From JAXHUA01 sp034189695 (GTDB lineage Bacteria; Chloroflexota; Dehalococcoidia; E44-bin15): a stretch of DNA of 21,931 nucleotides. The stretch lies in NCBI GenBank assembly GCA_034189695.1, contig JAXHUA010000007.1:1-21931 (forward strand), read 5' to 3'. Positions 6,543 through 14,843 of this stretch are shown here, in pieces. The notes beneath the pieces were generated by a model. That model was not told where the DNA came from and did not search any database. It saw nothing but the letters and a program-made list of their open reading frames with translations. The stretch's first letter is position 1. Every line of letters starts with the position of its first letter. A program made the translations under genes and the position numbers.

Positions 6543-7676
6543 ATGAAGATCGTCGAGGTCGATGCCTACCTGTGCCACTACCCGCTTCCCGATACCTTCA
6601 AGCCTACCTGGATACCCGGCTACCCGCAGACGAGGAACTCCTGCCTCATCATGGTCGCCCGTACCGACGAGGGGATCGAGGGTTACTGTGCCTCGGTGGG
6701 CTTCCTGGATGAGACCAGGGGGCTGGTGTCCCTCATTCGCCCCTTCCTGCTGAACCGCGACCCGTTCCAGGTCGAGGACACGCTGCGGCTGCTCCGCAGC
6801 ACGCACTTCCTCGGCTACAAGGGCTGGTTCATGGAGGTCGCGCTGTGGGACATCATCGGCAAGGTTACCGGCCAGCCCATCTACCGCCTGCTGGGCGGCG
6901 GCCCGCGGCGGATACCGGCGTACGCCAGCACCGGTGAGCTCCACGCGCCGGAGCAGCGCGCCGAGGAGGTGCTCAAGCTCAGGGAGATGGGCTTCAAGGC
7001 CCTCAAGCTTCGCGTGAAGGCGATGTCGGCCAGGGAGGATATCGCTCTGGTGGAGAAGGTACGTGAGACGGTTGGCGATGACATGGAAATCATGGTGGAC
7101 GCCAATCAGGGCTGGCCCATACACGGCTTCGGGCCCTACCCGCAGTGGACGCTGAAGCGGGCGCTCGAGGAAGCCCATGTCTTCGAGGAGTTCGGCGTGC
7201 GCTGGCTGGAAGAACCGCTGTTCAAGCACGACTACGACGGCTACGCCCAGCTTCGCGCCTCCACCAGCGTGCCCATCGCCGGAGGCGAGTTCAACACAGA
7301 CTTGCACGAGTTCCGCGACCTCATCAGCAACGGGTGCCTCGACGTGGTGCAGCCGGACGTTACGCTGAGCACCGGCATCCTCAACGCCAAGAAGGTCGCG
7401 GGCATGGCGGAGTCCTACAACCTGGAGTTCAGCCCACATACCTGGACCAACGGCCTGGGGCTGGTGGCCAACCTGCAACTGATGGCGTCGGCGCCCAACT
7501 GTCCCTACTGCGAGTACCCCTTCGAGCCGCCCGGATGGGTCCCGGAGGCGCGAGACTTCATGCTCTCCGAGCCGCTGCTGGTGGACAGCGAGGGGTACAT
7601 CAGCGTGCCTCAGAAGCCCGGGCTGGGCATCGAGCTCGACCTGGAGCGAATCAGGTCGTGCAGCGAGAAGCTGTGA
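6543..7676 (+). CDS. Enolase-superfamily enzyme, mandelate racemase subgroup
   Basis: A 377-residue cytoplasmic enzyme of the mandelate racemase/muconate lactonizing superfamily, which abstracts a proton alpha to a carboxylate bound to Mg2+. Visible active-site residues: Lys155-Leu-Arg157 on the second strand, metal ligands Asp186 (Val-Asp-Ala-Asn-Gln-Gly-Trp), Glu223/Glu224 (Glu-Glu-Pro) and Glu249 (Gly-Gly-Glu-Phe), and the dyad Asp272 and His299. The Asp-His dyad places it in the mandelate racemase subgroup, in which many members are sugar-acid dehydratases. Lys-x-Arg replaces the common Lys-x-Lys. GAGGAGGTGTGAG before ATG 6543 is a strong ribosome-binding site. The 118 bp gap after the AOR gene shows no clear promoter. 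Substrate cannot be read from the sequence. An acid dehydratase is the best guess. Confidence 0.88.
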   Translation: MKIVEVDAYLCHYPLPDTFKPTWIPGYPQTRNSCLIMVARTDEGIEGYCASVGFLDETRGLVSLIRPFLLNRDPFQVEDTLRLLRSTHFLGYKGWFMEVALWDIIGKVTGQPIYRLLGGGPRRIPAYASTGELHAPEQRAEEVLKLREMGFKALKLRVKAMSAREDIALVEKVRETVGDDMEIMVDANQGWPIHGFGPYPQWTLKRALEEAHVFEEFGVRWLEEPLFKHDYDGYAQLRASTSVPIAGGEFNTDLHEFRDLISNGCLDVVQPDVTLSTGILNAKKVAGMAESYNLEFSPHTWTNGLGLVANLQLMASAPNCPYCEYPFEPPGWVPEARDFMLSEPLLVDSEGYISVPQKPGLGIELDLERIRSCSEKL

Positions 7677-7754
7677 CCAACCCGGGAGAAAGGAGCACCA
7701 CCGTCGATGAGTGACCGCCCGTACGGCCACGTCGATACACCTTAGGAGCGAGAC

Positions 7755-8552
7755 ATGGCGGAAATACTGAGAAAGAAGAATCTGGCCAGCAAGCTTCAGA
7801 TCCTGGTGGAGGTCGCCGCCCACCAGCCCGAAGTCCAACAGCGTGACATCGCCAAACGCCTCGGTCTCAGCCCACAGGCGGTTTCGGACTACGTAAAGGA
7901 ACTGGTGGCCGATGGCTGGCTCACGTCCGACCGTCGATCAAGCTACCGGGTGACCCCCGATGGCGTGGACTGGATTCTGCGAGAGTTGAGAGAGTGGCAG
8001 AATTACTACGACATAATCCAGCAAGCGATAGCCAACATCGCCGTGTCCGCCGCCATAGCGGACTGTGACATTGAGAAGGGTCAGAAGGTCGGCCTCGTCG
8101 TGAGGGATGGCATCCTGGCTGCCTGCGACGATTGCGGCGCAGTTGCCACTGGTCTTGCCGTGTCATCTGCCAGAAAGGGCGAAGACGTAGGCGTGACTCA
8201 GATAGAGGGTATCGTGCCCTTGGACGTTGGCACAGTGAGCGTCTTCAGGGTGCCCAGCATTCGCCGCGGTGGGTCGAGGAATGTCGACCGTGCTGGACTT
8301 AGGAAGGCGATCAAAGACACCCCCCTTGTGGCCGCCATCGGCCTCGAAGCCCTGGTAGCACTGCGGCGTATTGGCACAGAGCCAGCTTTCTTCTACGGCG
8401 TTCCTCACGCAGTCGTCGAGGCGGCCCGCAGCGGCCTGTCCCCCGTGGTGGTGTGCGTTGACGATGATACCGCCGATCTCATCCGCATGCTCGAGGAGAA
8501 GCGGGTGGAGTACGAACTCATCGACGGCCGCCGCGACCACAGCGACACGTAG
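7755..8552 (+). CDS. Winged-helix transcriptional regulator, archaeal-type (COG1497-like)
   Basis: A 265-residue DNA-binding protein. A winged helix occupies about residues 10-75, with recognition region Val-Gln-Gln-Arg-Asp-Ile-Ala-Lys-Arg-Leu-Gly-Leu-Ser and a wing ending Tyr-Arg-Val-Thr-Pro-Asp-Gly. The C-terminal half (about 90-260) is an unassigned sensor-like domain with Cys-Asp-Asp-Cys near residues 121-124 and a central region rich in Val and Gly. The layout matches my memory of archaeal predicted regulators (COG1497), which are uncommon in bacteria. AGGAG precedes ATG 7755. It lies directly upstream of the promoter and palindrome at 8641-8695 and faces the surface-protein/ECF gene block, so it probably controls that block. 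The Cys pair could bind a metal or redox signal. The effector is unknown. Confidence 0.75.
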   Translation: MAEILRKKNLASKLQILVEVAAHQPEVQQRDIAKRLGLSPQAVSDYVKELVADGWLTSDRRSSYRVTPDGVDWILRELREWQNYYDIIQQAIANIAVSAAIADCDIEKGQKVGLVVRDGILAACDDCGAVATGLAVSSARKGEDVGVTQIEGIVPLDVGTVSVFRVPSIRRGGSRNVDRAGLRKAIKDTPLVAAIGLEALVALRRIGTEPAFFYGVPHAVVEAARSGLSPVVVCVDDDTADLIRMLEEKRVEYELIDGRRDHSDT

Positions 8553-8640
8553 CTCCAACCCACCCACTCGCCCCACCCACGCAGCCCGCAGTCCCCTGTC
8601 CTTCATTCATTCCCCACGTACCTGCTTATCCCGATAGGTC

Positions 8641-8669
8641 TTGACTTTTCTCCGCCATAGTAGTATGCT
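8641..8669 (+). promoter_or_regulatory. Sigma70-type promoter of the surface/ECF gene block
   Basis: TTGACT (8641-8646), 17 bp, then TATGCT (8664-8669). The predicted start point is near 8676. This leaves a leader of about 165 bases before ATG 8841. It is the only strong promoter I see for the following 12 kb. Confidence 0.75.
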
Positions 8670-8675
8670 CCATAT

Positions 8676-8695
8676 TACTGGATTAAAATCCAGTA
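8676..8695 (+). promoter_or_regulatory. Perfect palindrome at the start point, putative operator
   Basis: TACTGGAT-TAAA-ATCCAGTA is an 8 bp perfect inverted repeat with a 4 bp spacer. It covers the predicted transcription start, a classic repressor position. It could also fold as an RNA hairpin at the extreme 5' end of the transcript. The neighbouring winged-helix regulator (7755-8552) is the likeliest binder. Confidence 0.6.
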
Positions 8696-8730
8696 GTGTG
8701 GATTACCCCAGGATTCTCTGCCTACAGCGG

Positions 8731-8821
8731 GGGTCAGTTGATTCAGCGGGGGAAAGGAGGTGTCGCACACGTCAAGCCGCGCACAACTGATGAACCCTTA
8801 GTCCATACCGTCCGAAAGGAC
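8731..8821 (+). promoter_or_regulatory. Structured leader A
   Basis: The leader holds blocks GGAAAGGAGGTG (8751-8762), CACACG (8766-8771), GCCG (8776-8779) and ACAAC-N3-TGAACC (8783-8796), which recur in the same order in leader B at 15476-15529. A possible long stem pairs GGGT-CAGTTG (8731-8740) with CAACTG (8784-8789) and ACCC (8794-8797). A GTCC-GAAA-GGAC hairpin (8810-8821) follows, then the ribosome-binding site AAAGGAG (8827-8833). It matches no riboswitch class I can recall. Confidence 0.5.
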
Positions 8822-8840
8822 AGAGGAAAGGAGAGCACTC

Positions 8841-10199
8841 ATGAAGAAAGGAAGAAAGGCGCTGACTGCCTTGCTCGCGGTCATCATGGGCGTCGCTCTG
8901 CTGGCGACTGCCGTTACGCCGGCCGTATTCGCCGACTCGGCGGACCCCATGGGCGACGCCCTGGCCTACCTGGCCGACATCCAGTCCGCGTCCGACGGCA
9001 GCATCGGCAGCTATAGCGACTCCGCCTGGGCCGTCATGGCCATCGCCGCCGCCGGGGAAGACCCTCACGAGTGGACCAAGGACGGTGGTCCCTCCGCGGT
9101 TGACTTCCTGAAGGACAGCGGCGCTCAGCAGGCATTGGAGTACAACCCGGTCAGCGGCCTGGCGCGGGTTGCCCTCGCGGCAGTGGCTGCCTGTGAGGAC
9201 CCATCGGCCTTCGGCGCAGGCGACCCCACGGCTGTCCCCGACGGCGACTACGTGGCCAAGCTCAAAGAGTACCACAACGGCACCCAGTTCGTCTATGAGA
9301 CCACCGACTGGTACACTGGTGAGACCTACACTGAGGAGGGGACCCTTAACGAGGACTTCTGGGCGGTAATGGCCCTCATCGCCGCCGGCGAGCCGCAAGA
9401 CTCAGCACTCATCACCAGCACCGTCCAGTTCATCCTCGACAACCAGGGTGAGGACGGGGGCTGGTCGTGGGCCACCTTCGACAATCCCTCCTACTGGGAG
9501 AGCGACGTTGACAACACCGCCGCCGGCATCATGGCGTGCATCGCCGCTGGCATGGACACGGGTTGCGACGAGATCGGCTGGGCACTGGACTACCTGGGTG
9601 ACAACCAGGACGCCAGTGGCGGGTTCGCCTCCTGGGGTGTGGTGAATGCCTCGTCCACCACGTGGGCAATCGATGCCATCGTCGCGGCGGGACAGGACCC
9701 CACCAGCCCCGACTGGACGAAGGACGCCAACCCGGTTGACTTCCTGCTCACCCTCCAGGGACCCAAGGACGCCATCCCGCCCGACACGCCGGAGGTACCC
9801 GCAGGCGCGTTCATCTACGCCTATCCTCTGCCTTCCGGCTACCTCGCCATGCTGGAGAAGAACACCGCTGATGCCATCGTCTCTTTGAGCGGGACCCCCT
9901 ACCCCGTCAAGATCCGCGAGGTGTATACCTTCGAAGACACGTGGAATGGCTCACTGCTCACCATCAACCCCGACTGCAACACCTTCCGCTTCATCGCTGA
10001 CGGCTACGATTCCGGCACGGTGCAGGCGCACAGGATGACTGTGAAGTGGGGCAGGGTCACCATCAACCACCGCGACCGCGACCTCTACTTGGTTGCCCGC
10101 GCCAACACCCAGCACGACTTCTGCGTGGCCATCGCCATCGACAGGTCCACGTGGAAGTGGAACACCTACACCCTGTTCGACCCGTGGGGAGAGGAGTAG
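8841..10199 (+). CDS. Secreted alpha-toroid protein (prenyltransferase/squalene-cyclase repeats)
   Basis: A 452-residue exported protein with a cleavable signal peptide (Lys/Arg start, hydrophobic core, likely cut after Val-Phe-Ala near residue 31). Residues about 40-310 carry repeats of the alpha/alpha-toroid kind: Ser-Ala-Trp-Ala-Val-Met-Ala-Ile-Ala-Ala-Ala-Gly, then Asp-Asn-Gln-Gly-Glu-Asp-Gly-Gly-Trp-Ser-Trp near 206-216, and Asp-Asn-Gln-Asp-Ala-Ser-Gly-Gly-Phe-Ala-Ser-Trp near 253-264. The Gln-x-x-x-Gly-Gly-Phe/Trp motif is the family mark. I see no DxDD or zinc site of active cyclases or prenyltransferases, so a binding role is likelier. About 140 C-terminal residues look beta-rich and unassigned. 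There is no anchor. The same toroid fold forms the N-terminal half of animal transcobalamin and intrinsic factor. It is the first gene after the promoter and is closely related to the next gene. Confidence 0.8.
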   Translation: MKKGRKALTALLAVIMGVALLATAVTPAVFADSADPMGDALAYLADIQSASDGSIGSYSDSAWAVMAIAAAGEDPHEWTKDGGPSAVDFLKDSGAQQALEYNPVSGLARVALAAVAACEDPSAFGAGDPTAVPDGDYVAKLKEYHNGTQFVYETTDWYTGETYTEEGTLNEDFWAVMALIAAGEPQDSALITSTVQFILDNQGEDGGWSWATFDNPSYWESDVDNTAAGIMACIAAGMDTGCDEIGWALDYLGDNQDASGGFASWGVVNASSTTWAIDAIVAAGQDPTSPDWTKDANPVDFLLTLQGPKDAIPPDTPEVPAGAFIYAYPLPSGYLAMLEKNTADAIVSLSGTPYPVKIREVYTFEDTWNGSLLTINPDCNTFRFIADGYDSGTVQAHRMTVKWGRVTINHRDRDLYLVARANTQHDFCVAIAIDRSTWKWNTYTLFDPWGEE

Positions 10200-10227
10200 C
10201 AGCTTCTCGTTTGAAATGGAGCGGGGT

Positions 10228-12177
10228 ATGGACTGCATGAAAAGGACGCTCACCATCACCGCGGTTGGTGTAGTCCTTCTTACCCTGGTGATGTCGGGGC
10301 TGGCGATGCCAGCCCTGGCATCATCCTACCCGCTTGCGCCTAGTGACACGGAGATAGCCAATGCCCTCGGCTATCTTCGCAGCGCCCAGGAACCCGATGG
10401 CGGCGTAGGCGGCTTCGGCACCTCGGCATGGGTGGTCATGGCTATTTCAGCCGCAGGCGAGGACCCCCACGCCTGGAGGACGCAGCCGGGGAATCCGTCC
10501 GTCGTGGACTACCTTCGGGACAACGTCAGTCTGCTCGACCCAGGCAAGGCGACCGACTGGGAGCGGTCGATATTGGCCATCGTTGCCGCCGACGAGGACC
10601 CAACGGATTTCGGAGGAACGGACTACATCAGTCACCTCGTCAGCCTGTATGACGGCACCCAGATAGGCTACGCCGATACGCTGAACGACGATTTCTGGGG
10701 CATCCTGGCCCTCGTCGCCGCCGGCGAGAGCCCTGGCAGCGACATCGTGCAGAACACCATCACCTTCATCAAGGACAACCAGGGAGAGGACGGCGGGTGG
10801 TCGTGGATGACCTTTGACAATCCGGGATACCAGGAGAGCGACGTTGACAGCACGGGAGCGACCATCCTGGCCCTCATCGCTGCCGACGAGGACCCGGGGT
10901 CTTTCGCCGTGCAAGAAGGCCTCACCTACCTGTCCTTCGAGCAGCGCCCCAACGGAGGATTCGCATCGGAATGGGACCCGCCCAACACCGCATCGACATC
11001 GTGGGCCATCGACGCAATTGTGGCCTCGGGGGAAGACCCCGCCGGCCCCCTGTGGACTCTGGACGACCACCCGGTGGGATTCCTCCTCGGTCTGCAGCAG
11101 CCGAACGGTTCCTTCAAGTGGACCGAGTCCAGCTCAGCCAACCCGGAGTTCATGACGGCCTATGCCCTCCCGGCGCTTCTCGGCATGCCCTACCCCGTCT
11201 ACCCTAACTTCACGCCCGAACCTACGCCTACGCCTACGCCTACGCTAACACCAACCCCAACGCCCACGCCCACGCCGACGCCAACCCCAACACCCACACC
11301 AACGCCCACACCAACGCCCACGCCTACGCCAACCTCAACGCCCACGCCTACGCCTACGCCCACGCCTACGCCTACGCCTACGCCCACACCAACGCCCACG
11401 CCCACGCCGACGCCTACGCCCACACCAACGCCCACGCCTACGCCAACCTCAACGCCCACACCCACGCCTACGCCAACCTCAACGCCTACGCCTACGCCTA
11501 CACCCACACCGATCCCAACGCCGACACCGACCCCGACACCGACACTCACGCCAGTCGCCACACCAACCCCCACATCAGAGCCTGGCAACGACAATCACAG
11601 CACGGGACAGGGCTCCATAGCCTGGAGTGGCGGTACAGTCACCAGCGAAGACCACCGCGTCACGGTGGAGTTTCCACTCGGAGCAGTCGACGGCGAGACC
11701 ACCGTTGTAATCCAGTACTCCCCCACCGACGATGCACCGCACGGCTTCACACTCGGCGACACACAGTTCGTCGTGGTCGCCGAGACCGATGGTCAGCCAC
11801 TTACCGGGCTGGCAGTGCCCACAATGATCTGTGTGAACTACAGCGCCGAGGACGTCGCGGCAGCCAGCGGAGACCCGCAGCTCCTCGAACTGGCGTACTT
11901 CGACGAGGGCGCCGCCGAATGGGTGGTGCTCGACACCGCGGTGGATGTTGCGTCGGGCACCGCCTGCGCTGAGACCCAGCATCTCAGCCAGTGGTCGATG
12001 CTCGTCCGCGCTCGCGGGGAGATGATCCCCTGGTGGCTGTGGCCCCTCGCCGCCATGCTAGGCGCAGCCATAGTCCTTCTCATCGTGCTCATCGTCCGTC
12101 AGACTCAGTCGAGGCCTGTGCCACGGGCGAACCGCTCCCACAACAACACGACGCTTCCGGGGGGACCACATGGGTAA
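10228..12177 (+). CDS. Membrane-anchored alpha-toroid protein with Pro-Thr stalk
   Basis: A 649-residue surface protein. I chose ATG 10228 because GGAG lies 6 bp upstream and a signal peptide begins at once. The open frame extends upstream to 10093, into the previous gene. Domains in order: signal peptide (1-35), alpha-toroid repeats (about 36-330), a (Pro-Thr)n stalk of about 120 residues (330-450), a ZU5-like beta domain (about 455-595; Gly-Gly-Thr-Val-Thr-Ser-Glu-Asp, then Val-Glu-Phe-Pro-Leu-Gly-Ala-Val), a transmembrane helix (about 599-625) and a short basic tail. The toroid is clearly paralogous to that of the previous gene (Asp-Asn-Gln-Gly-Glu-Asp-Gly-Gly-Trp-Ser-Trp in both). The stalk would lift the toroid off the membrane, as expected of a ligand receptor. 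No cyclase active-site motif is visible. Confidence 0.8.
   Translation: MDCMKRTLTITAVGVVLLTLVMSGLAMPALASSYPLAPSDTEIANALGYLRSAQEPDGGVGGFGTSAWVVMAISAAGEDPHAWRTQPGNPSVVDYLRDNVSLLDPGKATDWERSILAIVAADEDPTDFGGTDYISHLVSLYDGTQIGYADTLNDDFWGILALVAAGESPGSDIVQNTITFIKDNQGEDGGWSWMTFDNPGYQESDVDSTGATILALIAADEDPGSFAVQEGLTYLSFEQRPNGGFASEWDPPNTASTSWAIDAIVASGEDPAGPLWTLDDHPVGFLLGLQQPNGSFKWTESSSANPEFMTAYALPALLGMPYPVYPNFTPEPTPTPTPTLTPTPTPTPTPTPTPTPTPTPTPTPTPTPTSTPTPTPTPTPTPTPTPTPTPTPTPTPTPTPTPTPTPTSTPTPTPTPTSTPTPTPTPTPIPTPTPTPTPTLTPVATPTPTSEPGNDNHSTGQGSIAWSGGTVTSEDHRVTVEFPLGAVDGETTVVIQYSPTDDAPHGFTLGDTQFVVVAETDGQPLTGLAVPTMICVNYSAEDVAAASGDPQLLELAYFDEGAAEWVVLDTAVDVASGTACAETQHLSQWSMLVRARGEMIPWWLWPLAAMLGAAIVLLIVLIVRQTQSRPVPRANRSHNNTTLPGGPHG
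11221..11574 (+). repeat. Hexanucleotide Pro-Thr coding repeat array
   Basis: About 350 bases of 6 bp units (CCN-ACN) with rare Ser, Leu and Ile interruptions. Within it the segment CGCCTACGCCAACCTCAACG occurs at 11321-11340, 11435-11454 and 11465-11484, showing copying of longer blocks. The frame is intact throughout. Confidence 0.95.
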
Positions 12178-14833
12178 TAGCGTAGCGGCAAGGTTGATGC
12201 CAGCCATCGCCCTCGCGGCGCTCGTCTGTGCCCTTGCCCTTCCCATCCTGACTGCTGCGCCAGCATCCGGCAACCCGGACGTACAGGTGTACTTCCGCGT
12301 CATGGGCCCGGTCGACCGCACCACCTTCCCAGAGACAGGAGAGTATCAGGTCATCTGGGCGGATTATGTCACCGTCCCCGCTGACGTCTATATCACCTGC
12401 CAGAGTGGCACCCAGTACCACCTTTATGTCAATTCCAGCGACCGCTACATCGTAGAGCGCACCAGCGATGGCTACACGTGGGATCGCGGCTCAGCCGATG
12501 ATGCCATTGGCGCCACGAGCGTTCTCGCCGCGCTGGAGCAGGCGAGCCAGCAGGGTGGCTTCAGCTACAAGGTGTTGGACAACTGGTTCCCCGGCATGGG
12601 GTTCTTCATATCCTCCATCGCCAACTACGACGGCATCGGGGCGGTAGGGTGGGGCTACCGTGTATGGAACCCAGGCTGCGCGCTCCAGCCGAGCATTTCG
12701 AGCGACATGTTCCTCCTAGGATACGATACCATGCCCCTCGACCTCCCTCATGAGCAGGTACTGTGGTTCTGGGGCGGCACCAGCGGCTGCTACCCATTGA
12801 AGGTGACCACAGACAAGGCGACGGCCGGTGTGGGAGAGGAGTTCACCGCCACCGTCCAGTACTACCGCGAGCAGGGATGGAGCGGAACGGGAAGCTGGTA
12901 CACGCTTGGCGGCGCCACCATAGAGATGGGCGGTGAGACCTTCGTCAGCGATGGCAACGGGCAGGCGACGCTGTACGCCGAGAGCGAGAACACCTACCAG
13001 CTCAGTGCCAGCAAGCCGTTCGACGGCAACTCCTACTATGTCCCCAGCGACAGCAGGACCGAGGTCACCGTGTCCGGAGGGGACACCTCGGAGTGGTGGA
13101 CGCAGACGACGCAGGCTGACTTCGCCGGGTGTACTCTCACCCAGGTCGATACGTCCTCCAGCCCCGGGGACGCGCTGCTCGCACGGGGAGGAGCAGTGAC
13201 CGACGACTACGTGCTCGATGGAGGCACCGACACCCTTGGCGGAGAGCATTTCTACGACCAGTTCAAGGTCATCAACGGGGCGACCTTGAGCGTGCCCCAA
13301 GGGGAGGTCCTGCGGGTACACGCCAACTACATTGAGGTCGACTCAACGTCATCCATAGACGCCGATGGCAAGGGCAGCGTCGCTGGCGGGGGGACAGCCG
13401 ACAACGGCGAGGACGGCTTCGGCATGGGCGGGGCTTCCGGCGGCATGCATGCAGGAAGCTACGGTGGTGGCGGCGGCGGGGCTGGCCACAACAAGGATGG
13501 CGGCGACGGCTCCTATGGAACCACCAGCGACGCCGCTGGCGGGGCTGGCGGGTACAAGTACGGACAGATTTGCCGAACCGGCGATGACACCTTCTTCCTC
13601 GGCTCTTCCGGGGCCGGCGGCGCAGGCGATGGCGGCAATGCCGGAGGGGATGGAGGCTACGGTGGCGGCGCGGTGGTGCTCGAGAGCATGGACACCACCG
13701 GCACCGATCCGACCGTGGTTATCAACGGCACCATCACCGCCGACGGGGAGGACGGAGGCAATGGCAGCGGCGCGGGGTGCGGTGGTGGGGGCGGTGGTAG
13801 CGGGGGCACCATCCTCATCAAGTCCAAGAACATGACTATCGCCGACGGCGCACTCAGCGTTGAGGCAGGCCATGGTGGTGATGGCGGCACCGGCGGGGGC
13901 GGTGGGGGCGGCGGCACCGGTGGCCACATCAAGGTCTTCTACGAGACCTGCAACGACTCACCAAACCACCTCACCTCCAGAGGAAACGGAGGCGCCGGCG
14001 ACCCCGACCCGGGAGAGGACGGCCAGAACGGCAGCGGAAGCAGGAGCAGCTACTGGTATAGTTATGTCGCCCACGGGGAAACCTACTCGCCGGTACTCCC
14101 GTTCCACGCTTCGGGCACGATCGTCTCGCCATCTTACGACACCGGCTACGCCGATGCCGACTTCGTGAAGTTGCAGTGGTGCGCCACTGGAGCTTCAGGC
14201 ACCCAGATGAAGTTCCAGATCGCCACCAATGACGACAACGCCACCTGGGACTTCAAAGGGCCCGACGGCACCGCAGGCACCTACTACACCGTGAGCGGCG
14301 GTGACCTGTGGGCAGGCCATGATGGCGACCGCTACGTCAGGTACAAGGCCTTTCTCAGCACCACGCAGCCGGGCAACACGCCGGTGTTAAACAAGGTCGG
14401 TGTCACCTACACCACGGGAGGCACACCCGACATCATTTCATTCACCGTCACCGACAACGGCGGCGGCGCCGGCCTCTGCTTCGGCGCGGTCGACCCGGGG
14501 ACCGACGACAACCCCGACGACGGTCAGGGGGCCGGTGCCGGTGCGGTCACCCTGACCGTCGGCAGCGAGACCAATGTGGATTGCACCATCCAGGTGTGCG
14601 GGGACGACTTCGAGTGCGCTGCTGTGTTCATCACTATAGGCAACGCCAAGTGGGATACCGATAGCAGCGTGGCCGGGGCCACCGCCATGACATCGGACTA
14701 CACCACCGACATCGGCTACTCCACCGCCTACGCCGAGTGGTCGCAGGACGTGTGGCACTGGCTCAGCGTCCCCGGGGCGCAGCCGGCGGGCACCTACACC
14801 TCGACCTTCTACTACCGGGCGGTCAAGCGTTAG
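12170..14833 (+). CDS. Large secreted protein: DUF4430-like, Ig-like, Gly-rich, beta module
   Basis: An 887-residue exported protein whose start overlaps the previous gene by 8 bp. Order: signal peptide (about 1-34); a DUF4430/transcobalamin-C-like domain (about 85-200, with Ala-Thr-Ser-Val-Leu-Ala-Ala-Leu and Gly-Trp-Gly-Tyr-Arg-Val around Trp161); an Ig-like segment (about 206-305); a segment to about 415; a glycine-rich stretch (about 418-590) with Gly runs around beta-like blocks such as Gly-Gly-Thr-Ile-Leu-Ile-Lys-Ser; a lectin- or discoidin-like region (about 640-745); and a C-terminal module (750-887) ending His-Trp-Leu-Ser-Val-Pro-Gly and Tyr-Thr-Ser-Thr-Phe-Tyr-Tyr. This last module is homologous to the stand-alone protein at 15586-16092. 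There is no membrane anchor. The DUF4430-like call is moderate, since the canonical Asn-Gly is replaced by Trp-Asn-Pro. Confidence 0.7.
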   Translation: MGNSVAARLMPAIALAALVCALALPILTAAPASGNPDVQVYFRVMGPVDRTTFPETGEYQVIWADYVTVPADVYITCQSGTQYHLYVNSSDRYIVERTSDGYTWDRGSADDAIGATSVLAALEQASQQGGFSYKVLDNWFPGMGFFISSIANYDGIGAVGWGYRVWNPGCALQPSISSDMFLLGYDTMPLDLPHEQVLWFWGGTSGCYPLKVTTDKATAGVGEEFTATVQYYREQGWSGTGSWYTLGGATIEMGGETFVSDGNGQATLYAESENTYQLSASKPFDGNSYYVPSDSRTEVTVSGGDTSEWWTQTTQADFAGCTLTQVDTSSSPGDALLARGGAVTDDYVLDGGTDTLGGEHFYDQFKVINGATLSVPQGEVLRVHANYIEVDSTSSIDADGKGSVAGGGTADNGEDGFGMGGASGGMHAGSYGGGGGGAGHNKDGGDGSYGTTSDAAGGAGGYKYGQICRTGDDTFFLGSSGAGGAGDGGNAGGDGGYGGGAVVLESMDTTGTDPTVVINGTITADGEDGGNGSGAGCGGGGGGSGGTILIKSKNMTIADGALSVEAGHGGDGGTGGGGGGGGTGGHIKVFYETCNDSPNHLTSRGNGGAGDPDPGEDGQNGSGSRSSYWYSYVAHGETYSPVLPFHASGTIVSPSYDTGYADADFVKLQWCATGASGTQMKFQIATNDDNATWDFKGPDGTAGTYYTVSGGDLWAGHDGDRYVRYKAFLSTTQPGNTPVLNKVGVTYTTGGTPDIISFTVTDNGGGAGLCFGAVDPGTDDNPDDGQGAGAGAVTLTVGSETNVDCTIQVCGDDFECAAVFITIGNAKWDTDSSVAGATAMTSDYTTDIGYSTAYAEWSQDVWHWLSVPGAQPAGTYTSTFYYRAVKR

Positions 14834-14843
14834 GAGCACGGGT

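Noticed and set aside
7707..7745. 12-codon ORF before the regulator gene
   Set aside because: Too short to support, poor spacing to the ribosome-binding site, and no repeated codons hinting at attenuation.
8760..8801. Short leader ORF (GTG about 8760 to TAG about 8801) after GGAGG
   Set aside because: The GTG overlaps the ribosome-binding site itself, and the counterpart in leader B has a different frame and length.
8731..8810. Cobalamin riboswitch in leader A
   Set aside because: Fragments such as CGCACAACTG recall the core, but the conserved GCCACTG box and the other core elements are missing.
11221..11574. CRISPR-like repeat array
   Set aside because: The unit is a 6 bp coding repeat with no unique spacers of constant length.
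11199..11594. Minus-strand (Val-Gly)n open frame
   Set aside because: It is the antisense shadow of the Pro-Thr array.
8841..12177. Active squalene/terpene cyclases
   Set aside because: Both proteins are exported and lack a visible DxDD or other cyclase active-site motif, so only the fold is shared.
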